A DNA stretch of 64,000 nucleotides from Ephemerocybe angulata (GCA_013368325.1 JAACJK010000163.1:434001-498000); one strand, 5' to 3'; shown: positions 10,552-23,459, numbered from the stretch's first letter. Numbers and translations are program-made. The notes: generated by a model not told the origin, from the sequence alone.

Positions 10552-12278
10552 TTAGCAGTCGAACTTGACGAGTTGTTCTCCCCCAGAACGGTCGATCTTG
10601 ATCAATCGTTTACCTACACAGCCGTACAGAATTCTCGTTGGATTCTGTCCCAATGCACCAACTGTGAGGCCGCTGGTCTTTGCTTTCGTTGTGAGAGAGT
10701 CCTTCAGTTTGTTGAGGGGCATCGCGTGGCCGGGAGAGGACAAAACTTCGATTAGGAGATAGGCTGTGAGTATCTCTTGAGCAGACGGTCCATGGGAGTT
10801 GGCCGTTGTTACGGATGATTGAGAGGGCGATTCGAGGATGGGTGTCATTGAACTGACGCCACGGAGACTGGAACTATGGATGCGTTAGGACCGGTGCGAA
10901 ATAGCAGTCGCCTTACTCACATCGTCTCCTTCGCTGTGGTCGGTTTCTTGCCTGATTCGTGTGAGAGAAGCTCCCCATAGACAGCAGCGATCTTGGACTG
11001 TAACCCAGTCGATTAGGAAGGATCTGTAAAACATAAACATATTTTGTCTTACAGTTATTCTTTCTACTTCTGCGTTGATACGAAGACCGTCCTTCGATGA
11101 CCTGGGAGTGGGACGGCCGGCTTCTTCTTCTGGCGCGGGGGTCGTGCGTGGCGGAGTCGAAGGTATTGGGCTGGGCTGTCTAATTCGTTGCACAGGTTCT
11201 GGGGGTGCGATAGGGGCTGCCTCTTCCGCTTCCTCAAAACTTGGAGTAGAGGGAATTGCGATATCGCCGGTAGATGCATTAGAAGTAGAAAAGTTGAGCG
11301 AAGAGGCCACAGGCAGTAGTTCCTTCTGGGGTGTTGGCATTGAAAAGGATGCATCGTTGAGGCCGTTGAAATCGACCTCTTCGTCGAGCAGGTTAGACGA
11401 GAATTTAAGTGTCCTTGACGCCTCCCCTGGCGTGCCTAGGAACTTGTTCTCAAGTGGTGAGGAAGGGCGACGCGGCTTCACGACTTTGGCTGGTGCTGGT
11501 TTTGGCTTGGGTGCCCTGCGAGCCAGGAGTTCCCGCTTCTATCATGAAGGGTTCAGTGCGAGGCTTGAAGTCAGCAAGAGGGAACCATACCCTTTCATTT
11601 AGCTCCTCGAGCCGCGAGTGTAATTGGCGTATCGTCTCTTCCTCGGACTTGAGATTCGACTTCCCTGATAGGACTGGGTCTGCCTGATACGAGAGGTCAA
11701 AGCGGGAGCGAAGTGGAGCAGGAGCGTGCTCACCTGTTGTTGATCCTTTTCCTGCACCTTGAGCGCTTGCTCTAGACGAGAGACGCGTTCTCGCGCGCCT
11801 TGCAGCCTGTTCATGATGTCCGACAGCTGCTTGCTTGCACGGGGCATCGGTCTGACCGTTCGACTGCGATTCGGATGGTAAGTAGGCGCAGGAACCGTGT
11901 GGCAGGAGCAACTGACTATCTGTGTAGCAGCTTCAATGCCGACTGAGCATGAACCTCAGGAGCCAACTCCTGCACTTTCTCCTCGCGACGAGCCGTTTGC
12001 TTCTTCAGAGGGGTGGCACCAACGAACTCGACGCGCTTGAGATGGCCCTCATGGGTGTTTACATCGGCTGAAGGGCGCTTGGAGAGGGTGAAAAGCCCGA
12101 GTTCTGTCGAATCGACGTCGCGAATAAGCTGGCCAATCTGAGCGTTGAGGACGGCATGAGTGAATGGACGAGATATGGGTGTTGGACGATCTGTGTGGGC
12201 TGTTTGAGATGCAACAGCCTTGATAGCGCGCGTCCTTTGGTTGAGGCGGTCGATCTGGTCGGAGAGAAGAGCAGCCAT
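10552..12278 (-). CDS. SPC34: DASH complex subunit Spc34-like
   Basis: Exons 12278-11917, 11863-11734, 11683-11591, 11538-11053, 10997-10921 and 10873-10552 give 489 residues. The N terminus has the Spc34 signature around LNAQIGQLIRDVDSTELGLF. A coiled coil follows (residues about 125-200, DIMNRLQGARERVSRLEQAL and IRQLHSRLEELNERV). Then comes a long Pro/Ser/Thr-rich region (about 200-355), and the C-terminal domain has SKIAAVYGELLSHE and EILTAYLLIEVLSSPGHAMP, ending in RSGGEQLVKFDC. DASH/Dam1 couples kinetochores to microtubule plus ends. Yeast Spc34 is about 300 residues, so the disordered insert makes this one unusually long. Each of the five introns was chosen because it alone keeps the flanking conserved segments in frame. 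Confidence 0.85.
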
Positions 12279-12479
12279 GCCAGCCGTTGATCCAACATCA
12301 ATATTTTGTCCCAAGTCTTCCTTGCTCCGCCTCTTCTCTTCCCTCCACCTCACTTTCTCCTAATCTCGACATCGTCCCTGCGAATCGACATCCGAGAGGC
12401 CGGGACCCCCTCTGGTCGTCATTCCATCCCGCAATCCCCATCCAGAACACAGTCCCCGGCCCCAGCTCACTGGCACCCC
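12279..12479. promoter_or_regulatory. Divergent SPC34/DCK1 intergenic region
   Basis: 201 bases lie between the SPC34 and DCK1 start codons. The segment is rich in CT on the plus strand (12320-12420). No TATA box, MCB or other known site is recognised. Confidence 0.35.
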
Positions 12480-15400
12480 ATGTGGGAGCCATTACCCCTC
12501 ATCGTCTATGGATATGCTGTTCACCCTCTGTCCCCATCCCGAAGAGAAACGGGATACGCTCGGAATCGCCTTTCGACCGTCACTGAAGCCTCTGCCGACG
12601 AGCATACTTTTAGCAATGTAGTCAATCTCGAAGTTGGTGATGAGGTCTATGCCTTCGAGAAGTACACGGCGGCTCATGGGGTGGAAGGGGAATGGTACAG
12701 AGGGTGCGTCACAGTGTACTGCATCCAGCTTCAGGCTAAGGTACAATGATGTGTATGGAACAGCTACGTCGTGTGTACTACTCGACGACCCCCAGTTACA
12801 TGGTCATTATCCTCAGACGGCTCAAACCCTCGACCACCGGTAAAGTCAGAGGAACCGCAGCAAGTCTTCATTGGCATCTTCCCCGCCTCACATATCTATG
12901 TCCGCGACGAACTTACCGACGCGGAAGGTCGTCTGCCCGAGTTGGCCAGGTCCCTGAATGGCGGGAGCATGACGAGCAGTCAGGGAGGTGCAAGCAACGG
13001 GCGCAACAGTCCCGCAGACTTGTACTCCGCCTGGCACAGGGATAAGGCCAGTGTGGGTATGGATACAGTGCGCGAACAAGACGAGGACGATTACTATGGT
13101 GGTCGCACTTCAAACTTCCGATTAGGGCCCCCTCCTGACCAGGCGCATTCGTCTCGGGCGGGCCTGACAGTGTACTCGACCAGTATTCGCTCCCGAGCAT
13201 CATCTCCCGCAGAATCTCAGGTCATGAAGCCGCCACCCCCTCGACCATCCCTGAAGTCCGGAGATGACACCATGAGCGGCCTTGAGCAGCCTATTATTGA
13301 CGAAATCGCTTCCGCTCTCCGGGAATGGCACAATCTCATGTTCCAATATCTGGCCAGACGGGACTACCCGCTATTCCACATAGTCAAAGACCAAATCGAA
13401 GCCCTACACCTTGGTCGACGGCAACTTCTGGTTTCAGCACTAAGCGCCGAAGAAACCGTCAATATGCGTCGCGACTGCGTGACAAAGCTTGTGGTGGGCA
13501 ATCTCGTCCAGGGACTAGACGTTATCGTCCGACATCCAACATGGGGTGGCCTTGTGACTGTAGATGTCGACGGCAACGGGGATACCAGGAGCTGGATAAG
13601 CGCTGTGCGAATGTATGCGATGCAAGTATCTCTGGCGTATATGGAAATCTCACGAGAAGACATCAAGCTAGGCAACCTGCGACGCAGCATTGACTACCTT
13701 ACGAACGGCTCCGTGCCGACGCCTGCCCATTCAGCCTTCCCTAACCTCATCCAACCACACCGCAAGACCTTGTCTCAAGCAACGGTAGTGGGTCCCTCGG
13801 AACCAATTAAACCGACGCCCACCAAATTCTACCACATCTTCCTCGACCTTCGCGCCTTTGTGGCATCGCTATGCGCCCCAGGCGAGACGGCAGAGCTCTT
13901 CTTCTCGCTTTGGACGAAGCATTCCTGCCAATTTCTCACGGAAGACTTCTGTGCCATCCTGAATCACAATGGAGTTCTCGCCCGCGACCCGTCTAGTCGG
14001 ATCCGTACACTGTTCACTGATTTATCGGTGTCAGATGTGCAAGATCCAATTTACCTCGTTTGCCGGATCGTCAGGAACGGCGCTCTCAAGATAGGAAGCG
14101 ACGCCAGTTCTGGAACTCCCTCGAATGGGAAGGGCACTGAGTCAATATCCCGTTCGGAGAGCTTCTCTCCACTCGCTACCGGTAACTCCTACTGGGCCGA
14201 CGATACCAGCCCGACCTCCCCCCACCCCGGTTCGCGCAATTTTGGTGAACAGTTCAGGCGGCCTTTCGGTTGCGCAGTCCTCGAGCTGACAGACCTGGCG
14301 AAGATGCTCGCGGAACAGTCAGATGTTTCGAACCTCCGAGAACACACAATACCCATCTACGTGCCGACAAACGAAACATCCTTCTCGATGATCCATCAAA
14401 ATATCATCAACGGGCACATGAAGGAGTTCGAGAAATCTTCTCGGTATGTTACAGATCATGCACTTGGAATCGTTGATTAATCTTTGAGCAGAGCGGAATC
14501 CCTCGCCTTGTCTGTTAAGTTCTTTAGGGGCGACCTTCCCACAGTTGTCCGAGAGAACATGACGATCCTTCAAGACATTCCCCACACTCTTAGGCTGGGC
14601 TTCCCAGATGCTGTTTTCCCAGGAGAGACGCGCAACGAACTCTACGTCAAGCTGTGGTGTGGAGATTTCACCGCCTCCCACTCAGGCTCTGGTCGCCTAA
14701 GCGTCGCCAGCTTTGCGCGGGGGACGATCGGGCCGACAGGGAGCAATGTTCAGATTACCGTCGAAGTCCGCGACAGTGACGGCCAGACTGTACCCAATGT
14801 CATCTGCCAGGGCAGTGGCGAGCCCCCTTTAACTCAATTCCATTCCATCGTTTTTCAGCGATGCAATGAACCGACATTCGGCGAGCTCCTTAAACTGAGG
14901 CTCCCTTCGGAAGGCATCCCAGATTGGCATTTGTTCTTTACCTTCCGAAATCGCGCTTCGCGATCGTCTACTAAAGCCAGTGTGGATCTCAGCGACAAGC
15001 CTTATGCCTTCGCCTTCCAACCCCTTTTCCCCGATGCGAATACGTTCGTGAAAGACGGCAGCCACACGCTCCTCCTATACCGAGCGGATAAGCTGAATAC
15101 CATCTCAGCCGAGACATACCTGGCCTCGCCATGTCGCTTACTCCAGGGCCAGAAGGTAGAACAGATATCCGTCAGCGGAGATATGCTGCGACTGGCACCC
15201 CCCATCCGAGATACCCTAACCATCCGGTCGTCCCTCTGCTCCACGCGCTTTACCCATAATCCCATACTCCTTCAGCTTCTCGGCTGGGAGCGCCTTGAGA
15301 AAGACGCTCTCTTCCGGTTGATGACTGAATTCCCTTTCATCGGCGAGAGCGAGATCGTGAAGTATCTGCGCGATATTTTCGACTCCCTCTTCGGCATCCT

Positions 15401-18400
15401 TATCTCGTCTGGCAATCAATCTGGCGAACTTGACCTTCTAGTGTTTAACGCCCTGGTTACAATCCTCCTCATCGTTCAAGACCGCCGGTTCAGCAACTTC
15501 CAGCCCGTCCTTGATGTCTACATCGAGCGACACTTCAGCTTTGGGACGGCCTCCTCTCACATGATCCATTCCATGAACAGACTCCTCTCCAACCCCACTT
15601 CACTGGACAATGCCAAGCCGCTTCGATCAGCTTTGAAAGTCTGGCACTATATCTTCAAGTTTATTGCCAGGTCAAGAGAGCTGCAGAAGATCAAGGAATT
15701 AGGGATGGGCGGGGGTGCGACCGCCGAACATCTAGAGTCTAAATTCAAGCGCGAGCTTCGCTCTCACCTGTCAGAGGTGACGAGGATGATGTCAACGACC
15801 TCCCCCGCCTCTATTATCGGGACTCAGACTATCGCCCTGCAGCATTTCACGTCGATCTTGCCTGAACTTGCCAAAATGTTCAACACGGTTGAGCTTGTCT
15901 CGATTGTTACAACCTTTGCCAACGCTATCACTGCGGTCAAGGGCAAGATCGTGATCTGGAAGCTGATCATGTATCTGCACATCGTGAAGGGATTCCTCTT
16001 TGACAATGCCGAGTCGCGCCCGTTGCTTGTGGACGCCGTCGTCATATGGATAAAGCCCCATTTCGGTCGTTACGATGAGTACGCGCACACGCATACTTCG
16101 GATTCCGATTCCGTCAAGGATGCCGCACATGTTAGCTGGTTAGAGGGGGTACGACTTTGTGTGACTATCATTGCGGTCATGTTGGACAAGCTGCAGCAGA
16201 GTCTCGTCTCCCCGGTGATTGTCGCCGACCGTGTTGCTCTCGGAAAGGAACAAGATAACGTTGATGCCCTTCTCTCTCTTATGCCCAGGTGAGCTCTAGG
16301 TTGGGATGTGTATTGTGCATAAAGTTTAACTCTTCGTTATCAGATTGTTGGATTCGTACCGAGAGGTTCAGAGCCCTGGCGCCCGCAGGGCAATAGAACG
16401 AACGAGCTCAGCGTCAACGACGAAGGCTCCAGTCCCCGTCACATTCCCAGAGTCATATCCCTTTTCTCTCGTCACCTCTATGCCAGAAGACCGCTCGTTT
16501 GGTCCGAGTACCACTCCGAAAGAAGACACCTTTTACCCTACCCTTGGAGAAACTGCGATTGTCTTCCTCGTGCTCGCATTGTCCGCGCAGACGAGGCACA
16601 TCGTGGGTTTCTTCCAGGAGTACTTCGATATTGAGGGGCGGGAGCGCTTTATCACCTTCTTGACACAGTTCTTCAAGGTCGCTGTGTCGATTCTGGATAA
16701 TGATGCGTTCCCGAAAACATGGCTCAATGCGAATGTGTTGGCGCATAAGGTTCTAGTGAAAATCATGGACCCTGTTGCAACAATCCTTTCGAATGAGTTT
16801 ATCCCCAGGGACGGGTCAGAATACGCTTTCGATGCGAAGCTGTGGAAGGAAGCATTTCACATGCTGCTGAAGCTGCTCTCATCAGAACACCTTGTGATTG
16901 AACAGTTTAGCCCACAGGTACGTCTTCCAAGCTCTTCAGCCTTTTCCAGACCTAACCCGAGTGTAGAAACGACGCGCAATTTGGCGATTAGCTGGTGATC
17001 TCCGGGGTGAGGGTGCATCCATCTTGCTGAACCTTTGGCAAGCTCTCGCCTGGACCGAACATGGTGTGAACGAAGACGGAGAGGAGCCATCTCATGGGGT
17101 ACGATACCTTCCTATATAACGCCTACTTATAAACTCACGTCACAAATAGGGATACCAAGTGTACCTGCACCCCTTAGTCGGCCATGTCGTGAACCTCTGT
17201 CTCAGCCATCACGACCAACTACGGAGCAATGCTGTCACCATCCTCTTCACGATGGTCGTGTCGCAGTACTATCAAGACGGGCATTTCGACGATATCGAGA
17301 ATGAGGTGGTCACCAAGCTCGACTCCCTGTTTATGTCTGACAGCAAGGGTGATGATATCTCGAGGGCGTTCTTCATCGGGCAGTTGAGGCTCCTTTTCGA
17401 GAGCACGGACGTTGATGATCAGTTGAGGCAGCGGGTTGGACACTTCTTGGATTCAGTGGATCTGTTCCTGGAGTTGTTGCTTAGTGTTCGTGCGTTGCCC
17501 GAAGGAGAGGAGTATGCGGATGACAGAGTAATTGCTACGGTGAGCCTGGATTCGACCTTCGTGTTTGCATCCGCACTGACTTTGAGGTCTCCCGTAGCTT
17601 CGCTTGATGAACTTCATCCGTCGTATAGGGCGAGACGAAATATACATCAAATACGTCCATCAGCTTGTCAATGTAAGTATCTGACCATGGTGTGGACGAC
17701 AGGATGCTAATCGATCGATATAGATGCACCTCCAATCACAGAACTATGTCGAAGCGGCGCTAACGCTCAAATTGCATGCGGACTTGCATGAGTGGGACCT
17801 GAACGCATTTGTCCCGCCTATGGAGGATCTGGGCCTACCCCAACAATCGCATTTCCACCGGAAGGAGACACTTTGCTTGTTGATCCTCGACTACTTGGGT
17901 GAGTACCACAAGTATATGAGCAGGAACGCCAAGCTGACCATGTTGTAGGCAAAGGGAAGGCATGGGAAAACGCTGTTGATATCTGTAGAGAACTTGCGTT
18001 CCAGCACTCTGAAGTAACCTTTAACTAGTGAGAAACCTCATCGATCCTTTTATTCGCAGACTGACCTTCCGCCAGTGCTCGACTATCAGAGATCCTTCGC
18101 CACCAAGCAACATTGCTGGAGCATATCATCACGGAGCAGCGATACTACCCCGACTATTACCGAGTAACATTCTATGGCAACTTCCCTCAAGCTATCCGCG
18201 ACAAGCGATTCGTTGTACGTGCTTGTTCTTTTCTGAAGTTCACGCTCCTTATTTACCTTGCTTCAGTATCGTGGTTATGATTGGGAGAAGTTTGGTGCCT
18301 TCTGTGAACGGATGTTGAACAAGCATCCTGGAGCACAGCTGTACAAAGCAGCCGGCGAGCCTCCAGCCGATATTCGGTATGGGAATGATCAGTATATCCA

Positions 18401-19676
18401 GTGCACGGCAGTCACCCCCGAACCCAATCGTGAGCTCCCCATCTTCACTAATCCTGACGTTCCTCTGGCGGTTCGAACATATTATGAGCATTGGTAAGTG
18501 ACAAATATAACGCGTTTATAATGCTCTGTTGACGTCTCCTCTAGTGGTATCAATCTCTTCAGCTCCACCCGGCAGGTTCGAAGGCTGGTGAAGGAGGGAG
18601 AAGAGATCTGGATTGAAAAGACATTCTACACTACTGAGGAGGCCTTCCCCACTGTCCTCCGTCGTTCTGAAGTCGTGCGGTCGGAGATCCACGAATTGTC
18701 CCCCCTCGAGAACGCGCTTCAGGAGGTAGAATCCAAAACGAAGGAGCTGACGACTCTTCATGCCAAGTACAACGCCCTCGCGAAAACAACACAAGTCGTA
18801 TCCACAAATGCCCTCGCCATGTCCCTCAACAGTGCCGTCGACACTCCCCTCAATACAGGGATCGGCTCCTACCGCCAAGTCTTCTTCAACCCGGAATACA
18901 TTGAGCGCTATCCAGACCGCGCCGAATCGGTCGACAAGCTACGCTCCGCCATCGATGAGCAGGTGCGCGTGATCGACAGCTGTCTCCGCCTGCACGGGCT
19001 CCTCTGCTCCCCCGAGTTCATTCCCTTCCACGAGACGCTCATGAAGTTCTTCCGCAAGAACTTCCGCGACGAAATTAGGCGCCTCGCGGTCGACGACGGC
19101 ACGGACTCGCTCATCTCCCCGGTTACGGGCAGCCGCTCGCCCGAGACACAGTACGCGAATCCGTACGAGGGCTCCCTTGTACGCAGCGGCTCCATGTCGT
19201 CCTCCTCGCGCGGGGGATACGTCATCCCCCCGCTGCAGCTCGGCAAACCCTCGTTCACACCGCCGCTGGGCACGCCCATGGGCACTCCGACGAACCATAG
19301 CATGCACCTACAGAACCCGCAGAGCGCGGGGCCTGCGAAGCAGACACCTCTCCAGCGACACCTGGCGCATCTTACGAAGCATGGGATTAACGCAGTGGCG
19401 TCGTCCCCGGGGGAGATACCAGGGAACGGTGTGGACTCGTCGCCGACGGAGTCCCCGCACAACTCGTTTGTGAATGTGGGGAATGGGAGCGGCAGTATCT
19501 TGCACACGCAGAGTGGGACGAGTGGGAGTGGGGCGGCGAGCAGTGCGGCGACGTCGACGGCGGGGTCATATATGGGCAGCATCGGGTCATTCGGGTCGCT
19601 TCGAGGGCGCTTTTCGAGGTTTGGAAGTCTGAATTTCGGGAGGCGGAATGGTGGGGGTAATGGGAGCACGTCGTGA
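12480..19676 (+). CDS. DCK1: DOCK-family Rho/Rac guanine nucleotide exchange factor
   Basis: Twelve exons: 12480-12703, 12764-14443, 14492-16288, 16344-16917, 16967-17098, 17150-17539, 17598-17672, 17724-17898, 17949-18027, 18076-18214, 18267-18493 and 18545-19676; 2207 residues. An SH3-like domain is at the N terminus (NVVNLEVGDEVYAFEK, then IGIFPASHIYV). The DHR-1/C2 domain starts near residue 668 (LRLGFPDAVFPGETRNELYV). The catalytic DHR-2 lies at about 1600-2020, with NYVEAALTLKLHADLHEW, LGKGKAWENAVDICRELA, YYRVTFYGNFP and VYRGYDWEKFGAFCERM. The last 250 residues are a Ser/Gly/Pro-rich tail. Such proteins act with ELMO/Lmo1 to activate Rac or Rho5 in polarity and stress signalling. ATG 12480 puts the SH3 domain at the very start. 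Introns 5-11 subdivide DHR-2 into short exons. Confidence 0.93.
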
Positions 19677-20125
19677 TATATCTTCGCTTTCTGCTCGATT
19701 TCTCAAGGTTTATTTTTACCGCGTGGGATAGGCGAAGAACTCAGCGAACGGACCTGTATCGGTGGCCGGCTGGGCTGCACGATTGTACTCAGTATATTTA
19801 CTTTCGGATTTTCAAGTATGTATATCTTTGCTTTCTTTATAGCTTTTTAACATTTCCTTTGACTCGGAGCTTTCGATGTTACCCCACCTGTATTTCACCC
19901 AGAGTTTCGTTCCTCGGCTTATAGTTCTTAATGACACCAGCAATTGATACTCTTTAAGGCATTGCACGAATGATATACCACCTCGCAGCCAGGCGGTGGA
20001 AGCAAGAGTGGTCTATAGTGTATTAAAGATAGTGTATCACTTATATCTATGCAATGAATGGAGGCCCTGTATCGTATTAGGTGTGGGTCGAATCGTATGG
20101 TCAGAGCCGTCGCGACTCGCAGTGT
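19677..20125. other. Intergenic, convergent 3' ends
   Basis: 449 bases between the DCK1 and LETM1-like stop codons. The segment is T-rich on the plus strand and likely holds both 3' UTRs. No gene or repeat is seen. Confidence 0.5.
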
Positions 20126-21507
20126 CTACTGTCTCGAGATGATGAAGGTGATGCGAGCAGAAAGAGCCTCATCGGGCGTCTTGTCCTTCACAGCGTGGAG
20201 CCAGTCCAAGAGGAGATTGGCCTTGGAGGCGGGGGTCGAGTTGGATTTTGAAAGGCTGGAGTTGGAAACGAAGGTTAGATTTCTGCGACCATATGCGAGT
20301 AGCAAGGCAACGTACAGCAGGCCACGTTCGGCAAGAGCGTCCGTCAGGTCGCGTTCTGAGAGCTGGAGCTGGTCCTTGAGAAGAAGGCTATCATCCTCCG
20401 CGATAAACTCAAGGTGTTTCCGAATGCGGCGTAACCGGAGCGCGTCAGGACCGAGTGTTGAAAGACCCAACAAGCTAATGGGAAGTGTCAGTAATCGGAA
20501 AGGAGTGGAGGGATAAAGAACTTGCGGACCTGCAAACAGCGGTGGGCCCCCCGGAAACCTGTTTCAGTACGTCCAGCGAGACGAGACCGCTGGCCGCAGC
20601 CTGGGATTTAATTGAGGAGAAGACGGCCTTGGAGTTGACGGAAGAGTTGAGTGCCTTCTCCGCGCGCTTGGCCTCGATACGGGCACGCTGGGAAGGGAGG
20701 ATACACGTTGAAGGGAGCATGAAGGGTGCGTAGATGGCGATGAGGGGAATGACTTCCTCGAGGAGGAGGGCGATTATGAGGAACGGTATCACTCTGGGCA
20801 AAAATCGTTAGTTCAGAAGCAGGGAATGGATTAGGGTGCGCACTTGTTCACATCGTCCTTCTGCGTCTGAATGAAGCGGTACTCAGCCCTTGTCAACGGG
20901 CTACCTCCCTCCTTGATCCTCGCCCGAATGGCAGCGATCTCCTTCCGGCGGGAGAAGATGAGCTTCACTCCGCGGTAGTAGAACTTGGCGAGCTCGATAG
21001 CTTTATGAAGGGTCGCGCGGAACCAGTTCGCCCCCTCTGGTGCAGGCGCGAAAATGCCATGTTTCTCGGCCTCGCTTATATCCTTCTGCACCTCTTCCTT
21101 TGCCTTCTTGAGGTCCAGCACGGGTGCGACGACGCTGCCTTCCTGGGTCTTTACGGGGGCATTGGGCGCTACTCTTGACGGTGTCGTGTGCTTGGGCTTT
21201 ATGGGGCCCGGGCGAAGGTCGATTTTTGGCTTCTTAGGCGCTGGGGGCGGGGGAAGGTTCTTTTCTGACGAGGGTGTCGGGGTGGTGTTTAAAGGAGTGT
21301 AGTGGCGGCGGGCAAAGGTAGAGGGGGTGGAGTAGAGGGTGTTGGCGTTATGCCAGTGTCGGTGGCGGCATGAATTGAGGGCACTCGAGTGGTAAAGGTT
21401 GTTTCGAGAGGTCACGAATAATCTGGGGAAATGTAAGTGCTTGGCGGTGCTGGTGGGCAACAAACGCACAGTTGTTGTGTGACATCCCTCGATATTGAAC
21501 GGAGCAT
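20126..21507 (-). CDS. LETM1-domain mitochondrial inner-membrane protein
   Basis: Exons 21507-21470, 21422-20844, 20793-20530 and 20474-20126 give 409 residues. The first exon is only 38 bases and supplies MLRSISRDVTQQL, the start of an Arg/His/Ser-rich presequence. A Pro-rich linker follows, then the LETM1 core: a basic helix before the membrane (FYYRGVKLIFSRRKEIAAI), the single membrane segment at about residues 207-232 (VIPFLIIALLLEEVIPLIAI) and the matrix domain (LGLSTLGPDALRLRRIRKHL, ELTD-like LSERDLTDALAERGL). LETM1/Mdm38/Ylh47 proteins handle cation/proton exchange and ribosome contact. This one is shorter than Mdm38 and lacks EF hands, like LETMD1-type members. The third intron has an unusual GTCCGC donor, accepted because it restores the frame. 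Confidence 0.82.
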
Positions 21508-21670
21508 TTCTATCGAGGCTTCATTGTCAGAGGAGAAAGAAGAAAAAGGAGGACAAGGACGACATACGTGGTTAATTGCAGACAAGACGGCGGCTCTGAA
21601 AAACGACTCCACGCAGGCCAGCGGCAACCGCGTCTCCGCATCAGCATCATGTGACCTGATATCTCTCACC

Positions 21671-22244
21671 ATGCAACAGCCATCTCAAAAGACAGCCAGT
21701 CTTCTCTCCACTAGCCTTGTCTCCTTGTCACCAGCAAATCTTATTCTCGCTGCCCCCGGAAGCGACAAGACCGCCGTGCAATACCTCCAGGGCTTGGCTG
21801 CACTCGCCAAGGACGCAGCGGAGGATCATGCGTGCGGCAGCGTGCTCGCGGGTCAAGGCAGCGAGGCAGATGATTTCGGGGACATTGCGTTCTGGTTAGG
21901 CACTGGTAAATATGATCAGGACAATGCGAACAGGGTTATGGACGCTCTAGGTCTGGACGCCAGCCAGGTCCGTCGATGTGCCTTTCCCGGGACTCAGTGC
22001 TTATTCCGTTCAGATTCGCCCGGTGCCCCTAACACACGCCGGGCTGCCGACGGCTGCTTTCAACCCTCAAATCGAGGGTGGCGAATTTATCGAAGAACTC
22101 AAAAGGCTGGGGGAGAAGTATTGTATACGGGCGAGCATTCCTGGGGAGGCGACTGTGGTTTTTGTATTGGTTGGGCAGTACGGAAATGTGGGGTGGGGAG
22201 GGCTCATTGGAGCTGGGATATGGTCCGACTGCCTATCAGATTAG
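21671..22244 (+). CDS. Unrecognised small protein
   Basis: Exons 21671-21967 and 22014-22244 give 175 residues. The 46-base intron is needed: without it the frame runs on only as low-complexity translation, and splicing joins DALGLDAS to QIRPVPLTHAGLPTAAF. The protein has a weakly hydrophobic N-terminal third (TSLVSLSPANLILAAPGSD), an acidic middle (GSEADDFGDIAFWLGTGKY) and a Gly-rich, hydrophobic C terminus (ATVVFVLVGQYGNVGWGG). No signal peptide, clear membrane helix or known motif is recognised, and no function is proposed. It is divergent from the LETM1-like gene (163 bases between ATGs) and 110 bases upstream of MED27 on the same strand. Confidence 0.6.
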
Positions 22245-22354
22245 ATTCCGCTCGCACGTGGGAGTCCTCCATTTGCCTTGCAGTTTGATCGCTGCTGCCA
22301 CCAGCGTCAACCACCCAACTTGAACCTGACTTCTTCCATTCCACCGTCGCGGCT

Positions 22355-23339
22355 ATGGAATCTGTATTACAGGACCAAATCAATGCACTCTCTGACTTGC
22401 ACTCTAAACTCAATGCGATACGCCAGATCCCCGCAGGCCTGCTCCGACGGCCCATTCTTGCGAACAAGGATATCTTCAGTGGGGCTCCTGTTCACAGCGT
22501 CAAGGCAGACTTTGAGCAGCTGAAGGAGGTGGGGGACGTGGTCCGGTCGGACATAGTTCAAAAAGCCCTGATTGGAGCGCAGGAAAGGATCGAGGCGGAT
22601 GGTACCCATTTGGACACCAACTATCGACGGGACAACCGGAAACGGAGGTAAAATTCACCAACTGTGGATAACCGCGCAGAGCCTCAGAATTCGTTCGATC
22701 TACAGACGCGCACCTTCTCCAGAATCACCTAAACCGTACGTCCCAGCCGATCGGACACGGACGTCATTCTTCCGGGCGCAGGACGCAGAGCCAGCACCTG
22801 TGCTGTACGCGGAGGGCCTTGTGCAATATGCACGCGAGTTCAACAAGACACAAGAGACGTGTCGCCTGCACATCTGGGAGAAGACGCGAGACCGACGAGA
22901 AGACAAGCCGCGGATGCTACGGTTCAGCATTCCAGACGTGCTTGTGGCCTACCTCTCGCTGGGCTACAGCAGCAGCGACAAGGCAGCCATTGTGCACTTG
23001 GTGACGGTGTTCGGGCCTCGAGAGAAGGTGCGCTTTGTGCCAGTGTTGTCTCTGGAATGGAGGTGCTGAGGCAGCCTTGTTTAGAAACCGCCGCATTCGC
23101 AGTCCGAATTTGGGGTGTTCCAGCAGGTATCGCAGGAGATAGCAAAGATGATGCAGACGCAGGAGCGGGTGCTCGTTGGGGACATGGTCGGACTGCTCTG
23201 CTGCTACGAGGATCTGTTCTACGAGCCCTGTGCAGAGTGTGGCCGCCTGCTCTCCGTTGAAGGCCACTCGCCGCCGGTCGTCCGGATCTGGCGGGGCGGC
23301 CGGCGGGAGGCCCGGCATGTCCGGTGCACCGGCGAGTAA
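22355..23339 (+). CDS. MED27: Mediator complex subunit Med27-like
   Basis: Exons 22355-22647, 22706-23027 and 23085-23339 give 289 residues. The first exon encodes a helical N terminus (QDQINALSDLHSKLNAIRQI). The middle exon has a beta-rich stretch (TCRLHIWEKTRDRREDKPRM, then IPDVLVAYLSLGY). The last exon carries the conserved Med27 tail: FGVFQQVSQEIAKMMQTQ, LLCCYEDLFYEPCAECGRLL and a closing VVRIWRGGRREARHVRC. The paired Cys residues (CAEC, final C) match the C-terminal Cys-rich module of Med27, a metazoan and filamentous-fungal Mediator tail subunit absent from budding yeast under that name. Assigned by family pattern. Both introns (58 and 57 bases) are phase-consistent, and the start is the first ATG of the frame. 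Confidence 0.75.
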
Positions 23340-23459
23340 GGCGGCTAAGTATAGCAATGATCGGAACCTTCATCATCGGTGGAGGCGCATGACCCAATAT
23401 AGACGTTTATGGTCATCTCCTATGCTCGATCTCCTTTCGCTCTTCTCCTCCGTCCCCCC

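Noticed and set aside
12888..13693. Plus- and minus-strand alternative frames of 60-120 codons within DCK1
   Set aside because: They overlap a continuous conserved coding exon and show no independent support.
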